Below are positions 34,164 to 43,050 of a stretch of 64,000 nt of DNA, piece after piece (position 1 is the stretch's first letter; each line of letters opens with the position of its first letter). The notes beneath the pieces are model-generated. The model saw only the letters and a list, made by a program, of their open reading frames with translations, ran no database searches and was not told where the DNA came from. The stretch covers positions 1-64,000 of the forward strand of contig NZ_JAYLLN010000010.1 in the NCBI RefSeq assembly GCF_037126265.1, written 5' to 3'. The position numbers and the translations under genes are program-made. Source of the stretch: Sphingobacterium tenebrionis (GTDB lineage: Bacteria > Bacteroidota > Bacteroidia > Sphingobacteriales > Sphingobacteriaceae).

Positions 34164-34871
34164 ATGAAAGACATGATGGTAAAGCATTTAATCGGAATAA
34201 TATTGATTTTTCTGGGGAGCATCTTTGCTGTACAAGCACAATTGGCAGTAATTAGTAGTCAAGATGGCTATGCAAATGTACGGGCCGAAGGTAATAATAA
34301 GGCTAAAGTGATCGATAAGCTCGATAAATTCACTGTCATACTTTTTGATGAAGAATTTATGCATGAGAAAAAAAATGCAGATTGGATACCTGTTCAATAT
34401 ATAGATCAGAAAAATAGGAACAACCTGGGAAACGGAAATATAGATCTAAAGGCTGGATATCTCCATAAATCGCAATTTAAAATAATGGATGCCCTTCCAT
34501 CGGCCAATCCTCAAGAATTCAAGTTTCTTGTGGAAACACAAACTTTCAACATATCGAACAAGAAAATCGAATATTATCCGCAGAGCCAAAGCCCTGTTAA
34601 AATAAATGGACAGTTTTACTTTGGTGGAGATTGCGGATTGCCAAAGACCGAGGTAAAGAGTATGCGCGCTATGTTCAACAAAAAAAACATTCAGGTACCT
34701 ATGAATTATATATGGGGGATTCTGCATGCAAACAAAAACTACGAGGCCAAAAAATTTGATGGGCATTATTTTGTAAAGCAGGAAATTGGGGATGGGGGTT
34801 GTTTCAGCTTTTTGGTTTGGGAGTTTAGTGATACCGGACTTCAACAACGCTTTGTAGGTTGGAATTATTAG
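34164..34871 (+). CDS. Secreted SH3-domain protein
   Basis: 235 residues. A signal peptide (HLIGIILIFLGSIFAVQAQ) is followed by a bacterial SH3-like domain (ISSQDGYANVRAEGNNKAKV ... DWIPVQYID). The rest, with GGDCGLPKTEVKSM and SFLVWEFSDTGL, is unassigned. Start at 34164 is taken, though in-frame ATGs at 34173 and 34176 are equally good. Likely periplasmic; partner unknown. It is followed by another exported protein on the same strand. Confidence 0.75.
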   Translation: MKDMMVKHLIGIILIFLGSIFAVQAQLAVISSQDGYANVRAEGNNKAKVIDKLDKFTVILFDEEFMHEKKNADWIPVQYIDQKNRNNLGNGNIDLKAGYLHKSQFKIMDALPSANPQEFKFLVETQTFNISNKKIEYYPQSQSPVKINGQFYFGGDCGLPKTEVKSMRAMFNKKNIQVPMNYIWGILHANKNYEAKKFDGHYFVKQEIGDGGCFSFLVWEFSDTGLQQRFVGWNY

Positions 34872-34933
34872 ATAGCCTATAAATATTAATATTTAATAAT
34901 CAATGAGTTAACTTCCAATTCCTATTTTCCATC

Positions 34934-35626
34934 ATGGAATATTTAAGGAAAAGGAAGATGTGGGCGATTTTAATTGTCCCTTTCCTATTGCTGTTTTGCC
35001 ACTGTCGGAAAATCATGGATCCGGAAGAACCTATTTTTGATATTAGGAATCTTCCCAACGAAATGAAGTATGATGAGCAAATAAAATTGAACGCCGACCA
35101 TCATAAAGACCAGATCTTATGGGCATCCTCAGATCCTTTTGTGGCCATTATAGATGAAAATGGATTTTTGAAAGGTCAGCATATAGGCACAACCACCATC
35201 AGCGTAAGTTGGAAAGATAAAATCATAGAAAAGGAATTAACCATCACGCCGTATGTGCAAGGGATTCAGGAACCCTTTGTCCATTTTGGAAAATCTATCG
35301 CTCGTATTAAAACCTTGATGAAGGTTAAACCAGTTGAGGAAGATTTTAGTGCATTATATTATGCCAATCTTTCTGAACATAGCAAATACCTCTATTATTG
35401 GTTCAATAGTAGAAACCAACTATTTTTAAGTGGAATAATCTTTGGCGACCATGATGTTAAGTTATCGAAGATTGCCCACACCTTTTTTGCTGAACGATAT
35501 CATGTGATGAAGGAAAAAAACAAACGAACCTATTATTTAGATTCTAAAAGAAATTACTTCATAGTACTGGACATCAATTCCGAAAAACAGCTAGTCGGTT
35601 TCTATAATCCTATAAAAGAAGAATGA
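34934..35626 (+). CDS. Lipoprotein with Ig-like (BIG2) domain
   Basis: 230 residues. A hydrophobic N-terminus ends in a cysteine-containing lipobox-like region (LLLFCHC). A group 2 bacterial Ig-like domain follows (ILWASSDPFVAIIDENGFLK, then GTTTISVSW). The C-terminal 120 residues are unassigned. It follows the SH3 protein by 62 bases and shares orientation and export, so the two may form a unit. Confidence 0.7.
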   Translation: MEYLRKRKMWAILIVPFLLLFCHCRKIMDPEEPIFDIRNLPNEMKYDEQIKLNADHHKDQILWASSDPFVAIIDENGFLKGQHIGTTTISVSWKDKIIEKELTITPYVQGIQEPFVHFGKSIARIKTLMKVKPVEEDFSALYYANLSEHSKYLYYWFNSRNQLFLSGIIFGDHDVKLSKIAHTFFAERYHVMKEKNKRTYYLDSKRNYFIVLDINSEKQLVGFYNPIKEE

Positions 35627-35658
35627 CATTAAACATTGTTAAGCCAAATAAATAAAAA

Positions 35659-35682
35659 GCCGTATCAAAAATTTGATACGGC
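35659..35682. terminator. Bidirectional terminator between convergent genes
   Basis: GCCGTATCAA-AAAT-TTGATACGGC is a perfect 10-bp hairpin between the ends of a + strand and a minus-strand gene. It is preceded by AAAAA, which gives a T-run on the minus strand. Confidence 0.75.
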
Positions 35683-35705
35683 CTCTAATCTTTTATTTAA
35701 AAAAC

Positions 35706-36128
35706 TTAAGCGATTGGCTCTAAGTATTGTGCATAACAATATCCTTCTTCGCCATCTTTCGTTCTTACTAACCACCATTGGTCATTAGCGCGGCTGATCA
35801 AGGTAATCACCTCATCTTTTGCAGCTTTACCAACAATTGGCTGATCAGTACCTGGACCTTTACGGATATTCAAGTTACTGCTTTCCGTGATCACTTTTAC
35901 TTGTTGTCCTGTAACGGAAGTAGTTACATCGACGTTCATTACGACATCTCCTGTAAGGAAATTAGGATCAATCTGGTTGTAAACGTCCCATAACTTATTC
36001 TTTACATCGGCATTGGGAGCTGTTCCACGAATCTGTAAAACGCCATCTTGTTCTGCCACCTGCAAATCTGAAATCCCAGATGCTTTTGCTGTATCTACTA
36101 ATACTTGATATTTACTTAATAAGCTCAT
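35706..36128 (-). CDS. BON-like plus SH3 domain protein
   Basis: 140 residues. The N-terminal half is a BON-like fold (LVDTAKASGISDLQVAEQDG, then VLQIRGTA) as in LysM/BON proteins. The C-terminal half is an SH3 domain (ESSNLNIRKGPGTDQPIVGK ... WWLVRTKDGEEGYCYAQYL). There is no signal peptide. It follows the BON lipoprotein by 11 bases; the two probably form an envelope-stress operon. Confidence 0.8.
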   Translation of the reverse strand: MSLLSKYQVLVDTAKASGISDLQVAEQDGVLQIRGTAPNADVKNKLWDVYNQIDPNFLTGDVVMNVDVTTSVTGQQVKVITESSNLNIRKGPGTDQPIVGKAAKDEVITLISRANDQWWLVRTKDGEEGYCYAQYLEPIA

Positions 36129-36139
36129 AATAATCTTTT

Positions 36140-36628
36140 TTATTTAACTTTTAATGCACTCATGTCAACTCTCTTAGGATTCAAAGCATCTAATCCCATT
36201 TTCAAAGCTTGTACACGAGCTTGTTCCAATTCTCCAGTTACCGTGATGATTCCATCGGCTACAGTAGTCTGTACCGTTGGAAAATCTTTGGTGAACGCTT
36301 GAACTTTAGCAGTTAAATCATCGGTGTTCGTGTTCACTTCAATCTGTGGTGCATTAACCACGATATTGTTCACTACAGATTTAACGCCTTTGGCATCTGC
36401 AGTTTTTGCAGCATCAGCCATTCTTGTTTTTTCCTCTTCAGAAGAAGCAGTACCTTTCAAGGTAACCACACCGTCTTTTACATCCACCTGAACGTTTGGA
36501 TTGGATTGAATAGCTGTTTCCACTTTAGCTTTTAAGTCCGCATCAGAAATTTTGGACTTACATGCGACTGTTCCTGATACTAATACGGCAGAAACCATCG
36601 CCATTGATAAGATTTTTCGTAGGTTCAT
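36140..36628 (-). CDS. Two-BON-domain lipoprotein
   Basis: About 162 residues from MNLRKILSM, with a lipobox at SGTVAC. Two BON repeats are visible: DADLKAKVETAIQSNPNVQ with VKDGVVTLKGTA, and DDLTAKVQAFTKDFPTVQ with VADGIITVTGEL. BON proteins such as OsmY bind phospholipid and protect the envelope under stress. The longer frame beginning three residues upstream is less likely. Confidence 0.85.
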   Translation of the reverse strand: MNLRKILSMAMVSAVLVSGTVACKSKISDADLKAKVETAIQSNPNVQVDVKDGVVTLKGTASSEEEKTRMADAAKTADAKGVKSVVNNIVVNAPQIEVNTNTDDLTAKVQAFTKDFPTVQTTVADGIITVTGELEQARVQALKMGLDALNPKRVDMSALKVK

Positions 36629-36710
36629 AAAAATCATTGTTTATGTAAGTAAATTATACTTAAATCTAAACAAAAAATATCCAAATTGGTTTTAAGAAAT
36701 TATTATTGTT

Positions 36711-37157
36711 TTATAATAAATTCGTGATCTTGATTTCTTTTCCATTGAAGGTCAGGCTGTCCCCTACTTTTTTCCCTAGCAATAGCTTTCCAATGGGAGA
36801 TTCTTTCGAAATCACCATGACGGTTTCCTGATCGATTTTCATAGGCCCGATGGAAATGGACAATAAATAATGGAACTGATTTGTAACAACCAAGCTTCCC
36901 AAACCCACCAATTTTAAGGGTTCTATAGGTAAATTATGTAAAGTATCTAAATCCTGTTGGGCCTGTTTCCATTGCTGTTGAAGCCGACTAAGTTCTTGCT
37001 GGGCCATTTCTCTGGAGGTTTCATATTTGTCGCCCATGCTGCTCTTCGTATCGTTGACCAAACTATCATTTGCCGTGTCCATTGCGGCGCTAATGTCGCT
37101 TATTCTGCTTTCTGTTTTTTGGATGGCTTCCCGGATCCAAACCTCTTTTTCTATCAT
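36711..37157 (-). CDS. GreA/GreB-like transcription factor
   Basis: 148 residues with the Gre architecture: an N-terminal coiled coil (REAIQKTESRISDISAAMDT, later QQELSRLQQQWKQAQQDLD) and a C-terminal FKBP-like domain (MVISKESPIGKLLLGKKVGD, then SLTFNGKEIKI). Gre factors rescue backtracked RNA polymerase. This shorter, divergent member may instead be a Gre-fold regulator of polymerase. Confidence 0.75.
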   Translation of the reverse strand: MIEKEVWIREAIQKTESRISDISAAMDTANDSLVNDTKSSMGDKYETSREMAQQELSRLQQQWKQAQQDLDTLHNLPIEPLKLVGLGSLVVTNQFHYLLSISIGPMKIDQETVMVISKESPIGKLLLGKKVGDSLTFNGKEIKITNLL

Positions 37158-37183
37158 GAATTCAATATGCTAATAAATAAAAA

Positions 37184-37208
37184 AAACGCCAAATCAGATT
37201 TGGCGTTT
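37184..37208 (-). terminator. Terminator
   Basis: AAACGCCAAATC and GATTTGGCGTTT form a near-perfect hairpin 36 bases after the end of the minus-strand lipoprotein gene, with a T-run on the minus strand (AAAAAA on +). Confidence 0.8.
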
Positions 37209-37243
37209 CAATTAAAAACTTAATAACCAATTTATATATTAAA

Positions 37244-37753
37244 TTAGTTTTCTAATGCTTCTTTAACGTTTTTAGCTTTTCTTTCTGCTTCGTTAGAAAG
37301 TTCTTTTGCTTTATCTGCCGTTCTATCTGCTGCATTTTCGATCGCATCACCGGTTCTTTGTCCAGCTTCTTTAGTTGCATCGATTGCATTATCTACACCT
37401 CTTTCTACTGCTTCAGCAGCATCTCTAGCTGCTTGTTTGGTTTTTTCCCAAGCAGTCTCCGCATCTGCTACTGCTTTTCTAGCAGCTTCTTCTGCTTGTT
37501 TATCACCACTTTTCACAGCTGCATCTAAATCAGCTTGTGCTTTTTTAAGATTAGCTTCCGCATCAGCAGCTGCTTTATCTGCATCTGCTTTCATGTGAGC
37601 AGCGTGATCTTCAGCTGATTCAATGGAATGATCCAATCTTTCTCCAGCAGTAGTATCACCGTCATGGTTTTTATCCATGGTTGATGTGTTGTTATTACAT
37701 GCCGAAAAAGAGATAGCACATGCAACAGCCGCTAATAATCCAAGTTTTTTCAT
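37244..37753 (-). CDS. Ala/Lys-rich helical lipoprotein
   Basis: About 169 residues from the MKKLGLLAAVACA start, lipobox ISFSAC. The mature part is a long amphipathic helix of Ala, Asp, Lys and Glu with 11-residue-like repeats (ADADKAAADAEANLKKAQAD; NAIDATKEAGQRTGDAIEN), like LEA/YtxH-type stress proteins. Function unknown. It follows folD by 73 bases. Confidence 0.75.
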   Translation of the reverse strand: MKKLGLLAAVACAISFSACNNNTSTMDKNHDGDTTAGERLDHSIESAEDHAAHMKADADKAAADAEANLKKAQADLDAAVKSGDKQAEEAARKAVADAETAWEKTKQAARDAAEAVERGVDNAIDATKEAGQRTGDAIENAADRTADKAKELSNEAERKAKNVKEALEN

Positions 37754-37826
37754 GTTTGTAAAATTAAATGTTCGTGTGTTTTTGTTTAACATTTTTCTCG
37801 GAGGATGTTGCAAAATTTATACCAAA

Positions 37827-38714
37827 TTATGCTTTTCGATAAACCGTGCCTTTAGCCGCTTCTAATGTGTTTTTCAATAAGCCGATAATGGTCATTAAAC
37901 CTACTCCTCCTGGAACTGGTGTAATCCAAGATGCTTTCTTGGAAACTTCCTCGAAATCAACATCTCCGTACAATTTGAACCCTGATTTTGTTTCTGAAGA
38001 GTTTTCTCTGTTTATTCCCACGTCTATGACTATAGCACCTTCTTTCACCATTTCTGCCGTCACAAAATTCTTGCGACCAATGGCTGCAACAACGATATCC
38101 CCTTGAAGAACTTCTTCTTTCAGGTTCTGTGTTCTACTGTGGGTCAATGTTACTGTACAGTTCCCAGGATTGCTGTTCCTTGCCAATAGAATACTCATCG
38201 GAGAGCCTACAATATTGCTACGGCCAACCACCACGGCTTTCATGCCTGAGGTATTGATCTGATAATGTTCCAACATCAACATGATCCCGTAAGGAGTAGC
38301 AGGGATAAAACAAGGCAGATTACGCTGCATTCTTCCCAGGTTGATCGGATGGAATCCATCCACATCTTTTTTATAATCTATAGCTTCAGTAACTTTCTCT
38401 GGATCAATATGCTTAGGTAATGGCAATTGAACGATCAATCCATCAATGGAATCATCTTGGTTGATCTCGGCAATCTTTGCCAATAACGCTTCCTCGGTAA
38501 TGCTGTCCTCATAATGTAGGTTGGTAGAATCAAAGCCAACCTGCTCGCAATTACGCATTTTACTAGCCACATAAGTTTCACTACCCCCATCGTTTCCGAC
38601 TAGAATAGCAACCAAATGCGGTTTACGACCTAAGGTTTGAGTCAGCTCAGCAGTTTCTCTTTTGATATCTTCTTTAAGTTTTGCAGAAACTTCTTTTCCG
38701 TCCAGTAACTTCAT
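37827..38714 (-). CDS. folD: FolD, methylenetetrahydrofolate dehydrogenase/cyclohydrolase
   Basis: About 295 residues from the MKLLDGKEVS start, chosen because it is the conserved FolD N-terminus; the longer frame overlaps lepA. It interconverts 5,10-methylene-, methenyl- and 10-formyl-THF using NADP. Signatures are VGNDGGSETYVASKMRNCEQ, DGLIVQLPLP, the VVGRSNIVGSP nucleotide-site motif and TPVPGGVG. It lies 26 bases after lepA. Confidence 0.96.
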   Translation of the reverse strand: MKLLDGKEVSAKLKEDIKRETAELTQTLGRKPHLVAILVGNDGGSETYVASKMRNCEQVGFDSTNLHYEDSITEEALLAKIAEINQDDSIDGLIVQLPLPKHIDPEKVTEAIDYKKDVDGFHPINLGRMQRNLPCFIPATPYGIMLMLEHYQINTSGMKAVVVGRSNIVGSPMSILLARNSNPGNCTVTLTHSRTQNLKEEVLQGDIVVAAIGRKNFVTAEMVKEGAIVIDVGINRENSSETKSGFKLYGDVDFEEVSKKASWITPVPGGVGLMTIIGLLKNTLEAAKGTVYRKA

Positions 38715-38739
38715 GTTATCTATAAAAGGTTGTTGTAAA

Positions 38740-40530
38740 TTAATCAAGTTTTAATACCGCCATAAATGCAGATTGTGGAATCTCCACATTACCTACCTGA
38801 CGCATACGTTTCTTACCCTTTTTCTGTTTTTCCAACAATTTACGCTTACGGGAAATATCACCACCATAACATTTGGCAGTTACATCCTTACGTAGGGCAG
38901 AAATGGTTTCGCGGGCAATGATCTTGGCTCCGATGGATGCCTGAATACGGATTTCAAATTGTTGCCTAGGTAATAATTCCTTCAATTTCTCACAGATTTT
39001 CTTACCAAAATCGTAGGCATTGCTACGGTGAATCAAGGAGGATAGTGCATCTACAGGCTCATCGTTCAAACGAATATCCAATTTAACCAAATCAGATGTT
39101 CTATAACCGATCTGATGGTAATCGAATGAAGCATAGCCTTTGGAAATGGTTTTCAGTTTATCGTAAAAATCGAAAACAATCTCTCCCATTGGCATCTCAA
39201 ACACCAATTCCACACGATCGGAGGTCAAATATGATTGGTTGATGATGGTACCACGTTTTTGGATACAAAGCGACATTACAGGACCAACAAACTCTGCTTT
39301 GGTAATGATATTCGCTTTGATATAAGGTTCTTCAATGCTATCCAATTTACTTGGATCTGGAAGATCAGAAGGGTTATGAACCACCACTTCTTCGTTGTCC
39401 TTTGTCAAGAAAGCTTTGTAGGATACGTTGGGCACCGTAGTGATCACGGTCATATCGAACTCGCGTTCCAGACGCTCTTGGATGATCTCCATATGGAGCA
39501 TTCCCAAGAATCCACAACGGAATCCAAATCCCAATGCCGCAGATGATTCCGGTTCAAACACCAAGGATGCATCATTCAGTTGCAAGCGATGCATCGATTC
39601 ACGTAGCTCCTCGTAATCCTCTGTATCCACGGGATATATACCCGCAAATACCATCGGTTTTACCTCTTCGAAACCTTGGATCGCAGATGCACAAGGACGG
39701 TCTTTATGGGTAATGGTATCTCCTACTTTTACCTCGCGGGCTTCTTTGATCCCCGAAATAATGTAGCCTACATCACCTGTTTTGATAACTTCTTTAGGAA
39801 CCTGGTTCAGTTTCAAGGTACCTACTTCATCCGCATAATATTCTTTGCCAGTTGCAACGAACTTTACACGATCGCCTTTACGGATTTCTCCATTTTCTAC
39901 CTTAAAGTAGGCCATGATACCACGGAAGGAGTTGAATACCGAGTCAAAGATCAGGGCTTGAAGCGGTCCTTCCGGATCACCAACAGGTGCAGGGATACGC
40001 TCAACGATAGCATTTAGGATATCAGGAATACCCAATCCAGTCTTTCCTGATGCAGGGATGATATCTTCTCTTTTACCGCCTATAAGATCCACGATCTGAT
40101 CTTTCACTTCCTCTGGCATAGCGCCAGGAAGATCCATTTTATTTAAGATAGGAATGATTTCTAGGTCATGTTCCAATGCTAGGTATAGATTGGAAATGGT
40201 TTGGGCCTGAATCCCTTGTGAAGCATCAACGATTAATAATGCACCTTCGCAGGCCGCGATGGAACGGGAAACTTCATAGGAAAAATCCACGTGTCCAGGT
40301 GTATCGATCAGGTTAAGGATATACTGTTGACCATCTTTTTGGAATTCCATTTGGATAGCATGACTCTTGATCGTAATCCCTCTTTCCCTTTCCAAATCCA
40401 TATTATCCAACAATTGGGCCTGAGCTTCACGTTGGCTGATGGTATTTGTAAACTCTAACAATCTATCGGCCAATGTACTTTTACCGTGGTCAATGTGCGC
40501 GATGATACAAAAATTGCGTATTTGCTTCAT
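38740..40530 (-). CDS. lepA: Elongation factor 4 (LepA)
   Basis: 596 residues, family length. GTPase motifs are AHIDHGKSTLADRLL (G1), DTPGHVDF (G3) and NKMDLP (G4). The C-terminal LepA-specific region is present (FRCGFLGMLHMEIIQERLER; CYGGDISRKRKLLEKQKKGK). LepA binds the ribosome and influences back-translocation or assembly. It heads an operon with folD. Confidence 0.97.
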   Translation of the reverse strand: MKQIRNFCIIAHIDHGKSTLADRLLEFTNTISQREAQAQLLDNMDLERERGITIKSHAIQMEFQKDGQQYILNLIDTPGHVDFSYEVSRSIAACEGALLIVDASQGIQAQTISNLYLALEHDLEIIPILNKMDLPGAMPEEVKDQIVDLIGGKREDIIPASGKTGLGIPDILNAIVERIPAPVGDPEGPLQALIFDSVFNSFRGIMAYFKVENGEIRKGDRVKFVATGKEYYADEVGTLKLNQVPKEVIKTGDVGYIISGIKEAREVKVGDTITHKDRPCASAIQGFEEVKPMVFAGIYPVDTEDYEELRESMHRLQLNDASLVFEPESSAALGFGFRCGFLGMLHMEIIQERLEREFDMTVITTVPNVSYKAFLTKDNEEVVVHNPSDLPDPSKLDSIEEPYIKANIITKAEFVGPVMSLCIQKRGTIINQSYLTSDRVELVFEMPMGEIVFDFYDKLKTISKGYASFDYHQIGYRTSDLVKLDIRLNDEPVDALSSLIHRSNAYDFGKKICEKLKELLPRQQFEIRIQASIGAKIIARETISALRKDVTAKCYGGDISRKRKLLEKQKKGKKRMRQVGNVEIPQSAFMAVLKLD

Positions 40531-40619
40531 ATAGGTGATTATCCCTTCAAATTAATTCGCAAATATAATTTTTTTAAACGAGGTTTTCCCCTATTTAAGG
40601 CTTCTAATTTCGGAATTAT

Positions 40620-42818
40620 TTAGTTGTCGTTCGGAAAGGTAAGTTGAATAGCAGTCCCTAAACCTATTTCGCTATCTACTTGGACTTTAACATGCAAACG
40701 TTCGGCAATTCTTTTTACGATGGATAGCCCAAGTCCTGTACCCTCAAACTCTGACGCATTGGAAAGTCGCTTAAAACTATCAAAGACATTGCTTAGTTCT
40801 TCCTTTGCCATCCCAATTCCATTGTCAATAATATGATAGCGAACGAATTCATTATCCAGTTCGGAATAAATCTTTATTTTAGGTGAAGCTGTTTTCGCAC
40901 TGTATTTCACTGCATTACCAATCAGGTTCTGGAATAATTGATAGATAATGGTTTTCTCACCATGTAAAGGAAAAAGGTTGCCAAATTCTACTTCTGCATG
41001 ATCAGCAGCATATCTCAACTTACTGAAATCAACAATCTGCGGGATGAAATCCTGGGTATATACCGATTCCATTTTATAATCATAGCCTTTGACCTTTGAA
41101 AATTCATGGATGGTACGCAACATTTCATTAATGATGTTGACTGCTTCTTTGGTATTCTTGAGCATTTTCATTCTCAACACTTCCGACATGTCTGGTTTTT
41201 GCATCATCATCTGTACTGAAAGGTTGATAGCTGATAATGGATTCTTCAGATCATGGCTTACGGTATTGGCATAATTATCCAATGCCGTATTCAAATTGAG
41301 CACTTCGAGGTTCAGCTTTTGGATCTCTTCGGCTAGCATCCGGAAACTCACCAGTACAATCTCGCGCAACCTTTTGAAAAAGAAAAACTCCATATCCGTC
41401 CATTTCTCGGAGGCATGATAGGTGGTTTGATGCCAAACATCCAAATAAGGATGATCTTCATGCACAAATTGCACATTAGGTTTCCCTTCCGCAATAAGTT
41501 CTTCCGGTTTTTCCACCCATTTCCTTTTTTGGATTTTTTCCTTCCGGAAGAACAAAAAGGCTAAAGATTCCTTTTCATCCACACAGATAGCCGAAATACC
41601 AGCAAAGCGCTCGGTTTCCAAGCCTAGTTTCTTGCCGTATTTAAATACAAATTCTTCATCCGTAAAATAACTTCCTTTTTCTACTTTACGAATCTGATCA
41701 ACAATGGCATCTACTTTACGCTTCCCAATGGAGATATTGTAGGTATGTAATTCATCCTTGCTCAGGATGGCCATGGCATCCGCCTTCGCAAAATAACATA
41801 AACGATCACCTAAATCGTTGAGTACTTTGTATAGATCATTCTGAACTAATAATTTTTCTTTTAGCAGAAGTTCAAAATCCCTTATTTCCTCGTAAAACTT
41901 ACGGTCTTTGAGATCCTGGTTTTCAACATACTGATTCACAGCCATCTGCACAAAATACACCAAGGCTTCTCTTTTAAGCAGGTTTACTTTTTTAGCATCC
42001 TTACTTTGACAGAAAACATATCCCCATAATTCACCATCTACAATAATGGACACACTGAGGTTCGAGTTCACCCCATCCTTCAGCATATAGGCAGCATGTA
42101 TGGGCGAGACCATTCGGACACTGGTTTGGGAAAGATTAGGATGATCCACTCCATTGGAGATGATCTTGATGGTTGGTCCATTGATCTGCGCCGTATAACG
42201 ACTATAATTGACCACATGAATGTTCCTTGCCAACCGAAATACATCGGTGTAAGGATAATAACACCCTAGAATACCTTCTAAGTCAGGATGTTTAATATTT
42301 TCAGCTATTATAAGTCCATTATTGTCCTTATCATAGGCAAAAACACGAATTCGATCGAAGCCACTTATTTTCGAAATATACGCTGAAGTAACCTCCCAGA
42401 TCCGATCCTTGTTTTTTACTAATAGGTTGTTAAACACCTCAATCTTAGGAAAGAAAACATTTTGATCAATAGCCTTCTTTTCAAACTCCAGATAGATATA
42501 TTTACTTGTACCATAAACATTTAGGTAGCAACCGAAAGGCCCTACCTCTACTTCCATCCAAACACGCTCGTCTGAATCTTCGAAGACCTCATCAATCCCC
42601 TTCTTTAAATTCTCTTGGTAGTTTGGGAAATAAGTAGCAATAAATTTCCAGATATTAGAACCGATGTAATGGTTCACTGGGTTGGTCAACCAATCGGAAC
42701 AATTCTCGCTCAGGGCAACCAAAGAATAGTCATGGTTTATAATCAATAGAAAACCATGTTCTTGAATACCCTCGCTAAGGTACAATTGATCATCTTCTAC
42801 AATCTCCTGATTATTCAT
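40620..42818 (-). CDS. Phytochrome-like sensor histidine kinase without evident chromophore cysteine
   Basis: 732 residues with the phytochrome order PAS (about 15-115), GAF (about 135-300), PHY (about 300-480), then HisKA (phosphoacceptor His near residue 521 in SHDLKNPLSA) and HATPase (NLIGNAVKY, IIDNGIGM, GTGLGLSIV). The PAS start IQEHGFLLII corresponds to the family's IQPHG but no Cys precedes it. The PASDIP motif is PYTDVF, and the GAF motif SPIHAAYM has no Cys. It may bind no bilin or sense something else. No response regulator lies beside it. Confidence 0.88.
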   Translation of the reverse strand: MNNQEIVEDDQLYLSEGIQEHGFLLIINHDYSLVALSENCSDWLTNPVNHYIGSNIWKFIATYFPNYQENLKKGIDEVFEDSDERVWMEVEVGPFGCYLNVYGTSKYIYLEFEKKAIDQNVFFPKIEVFNNLLVKNKDRIWEVTSAYISKISGFDRIRVFAYDKDNNGLIIAENIKHPDLEGILGCYYPYTDVFRLARNIHVVNYSRYTAQINGPTIKIISNGVDHPNLSQTSVRMVSPIHAAYMLKDGVNSNLSVSIIVDGELWGYVFCQSKDAKKVNLLKREALVYFVQMAVNQYVENQDLKDRKFYEEIRDFELLLKEKLLVQNDLYKVLNDLGDRLCYFAKADAMAILSKDELHTYNISIGKRKVDAIVDQIRKVEKGSYFTDEEFVFKYGKKLGLETERFAGISAICVDEKESLAFLFFRKEKIQKRKWVEKPEELIAEGKPNVQFVHEDHPYLDVWHQTTYHASEKWTDMEFFFFKRLREIVLVSFRMLAEEIQKLNLEVLNLNTALDNYANTVSHDLKNPLSAINLSVQMMMQKPDMSEVLRMKMLKNTKEAVNIINEMLRTIHEFSKVKGYDYKMESVYTQDFIPQIVDFSKLRYAADHAEVEFGNLFPLHGEKTIIYQLFQNLIGNAVKYSAKTASPKIKIYSELDNEFVRYHIIDNGIGMAKEELSNVFDSFKRLSNASEFEGTGLGLSIVKRIAERLHVKVQVDSEIGLGTAIQLTFPNDN

Positions 42819-42990
42819 TAATTAATAGTTAGTTATGGTAGTTATTTTGATTTTACATCCCCCAACATCAAAATAATGGGTTAAAATTATAAAAAAAGGT
42901 TTGAACATCTTTAATTTTTTAATGAATTACGGAAAATTTAGATTGACTATCAATAAATAAATTGGACTTTTGGATGGTTTTATAGGCATA

Positions 42991-43022
42991 AAAAAGGGCT
43001 TCCTAATAGATAGAAAGCCTTT
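42991..43022 (-). terminator. Terminator of fabV
   Basis: On the minus strand AAAGGCTT pairs with AAGCCCTTT (one bulge) around a 12-base loop, followed by TTTT. It lies about 30 bases after the fabV stop. Confidence 0.65.
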
Positions 43023-43050
43023 CTTATAAGTTTATTCCTAAAAAGAAATA

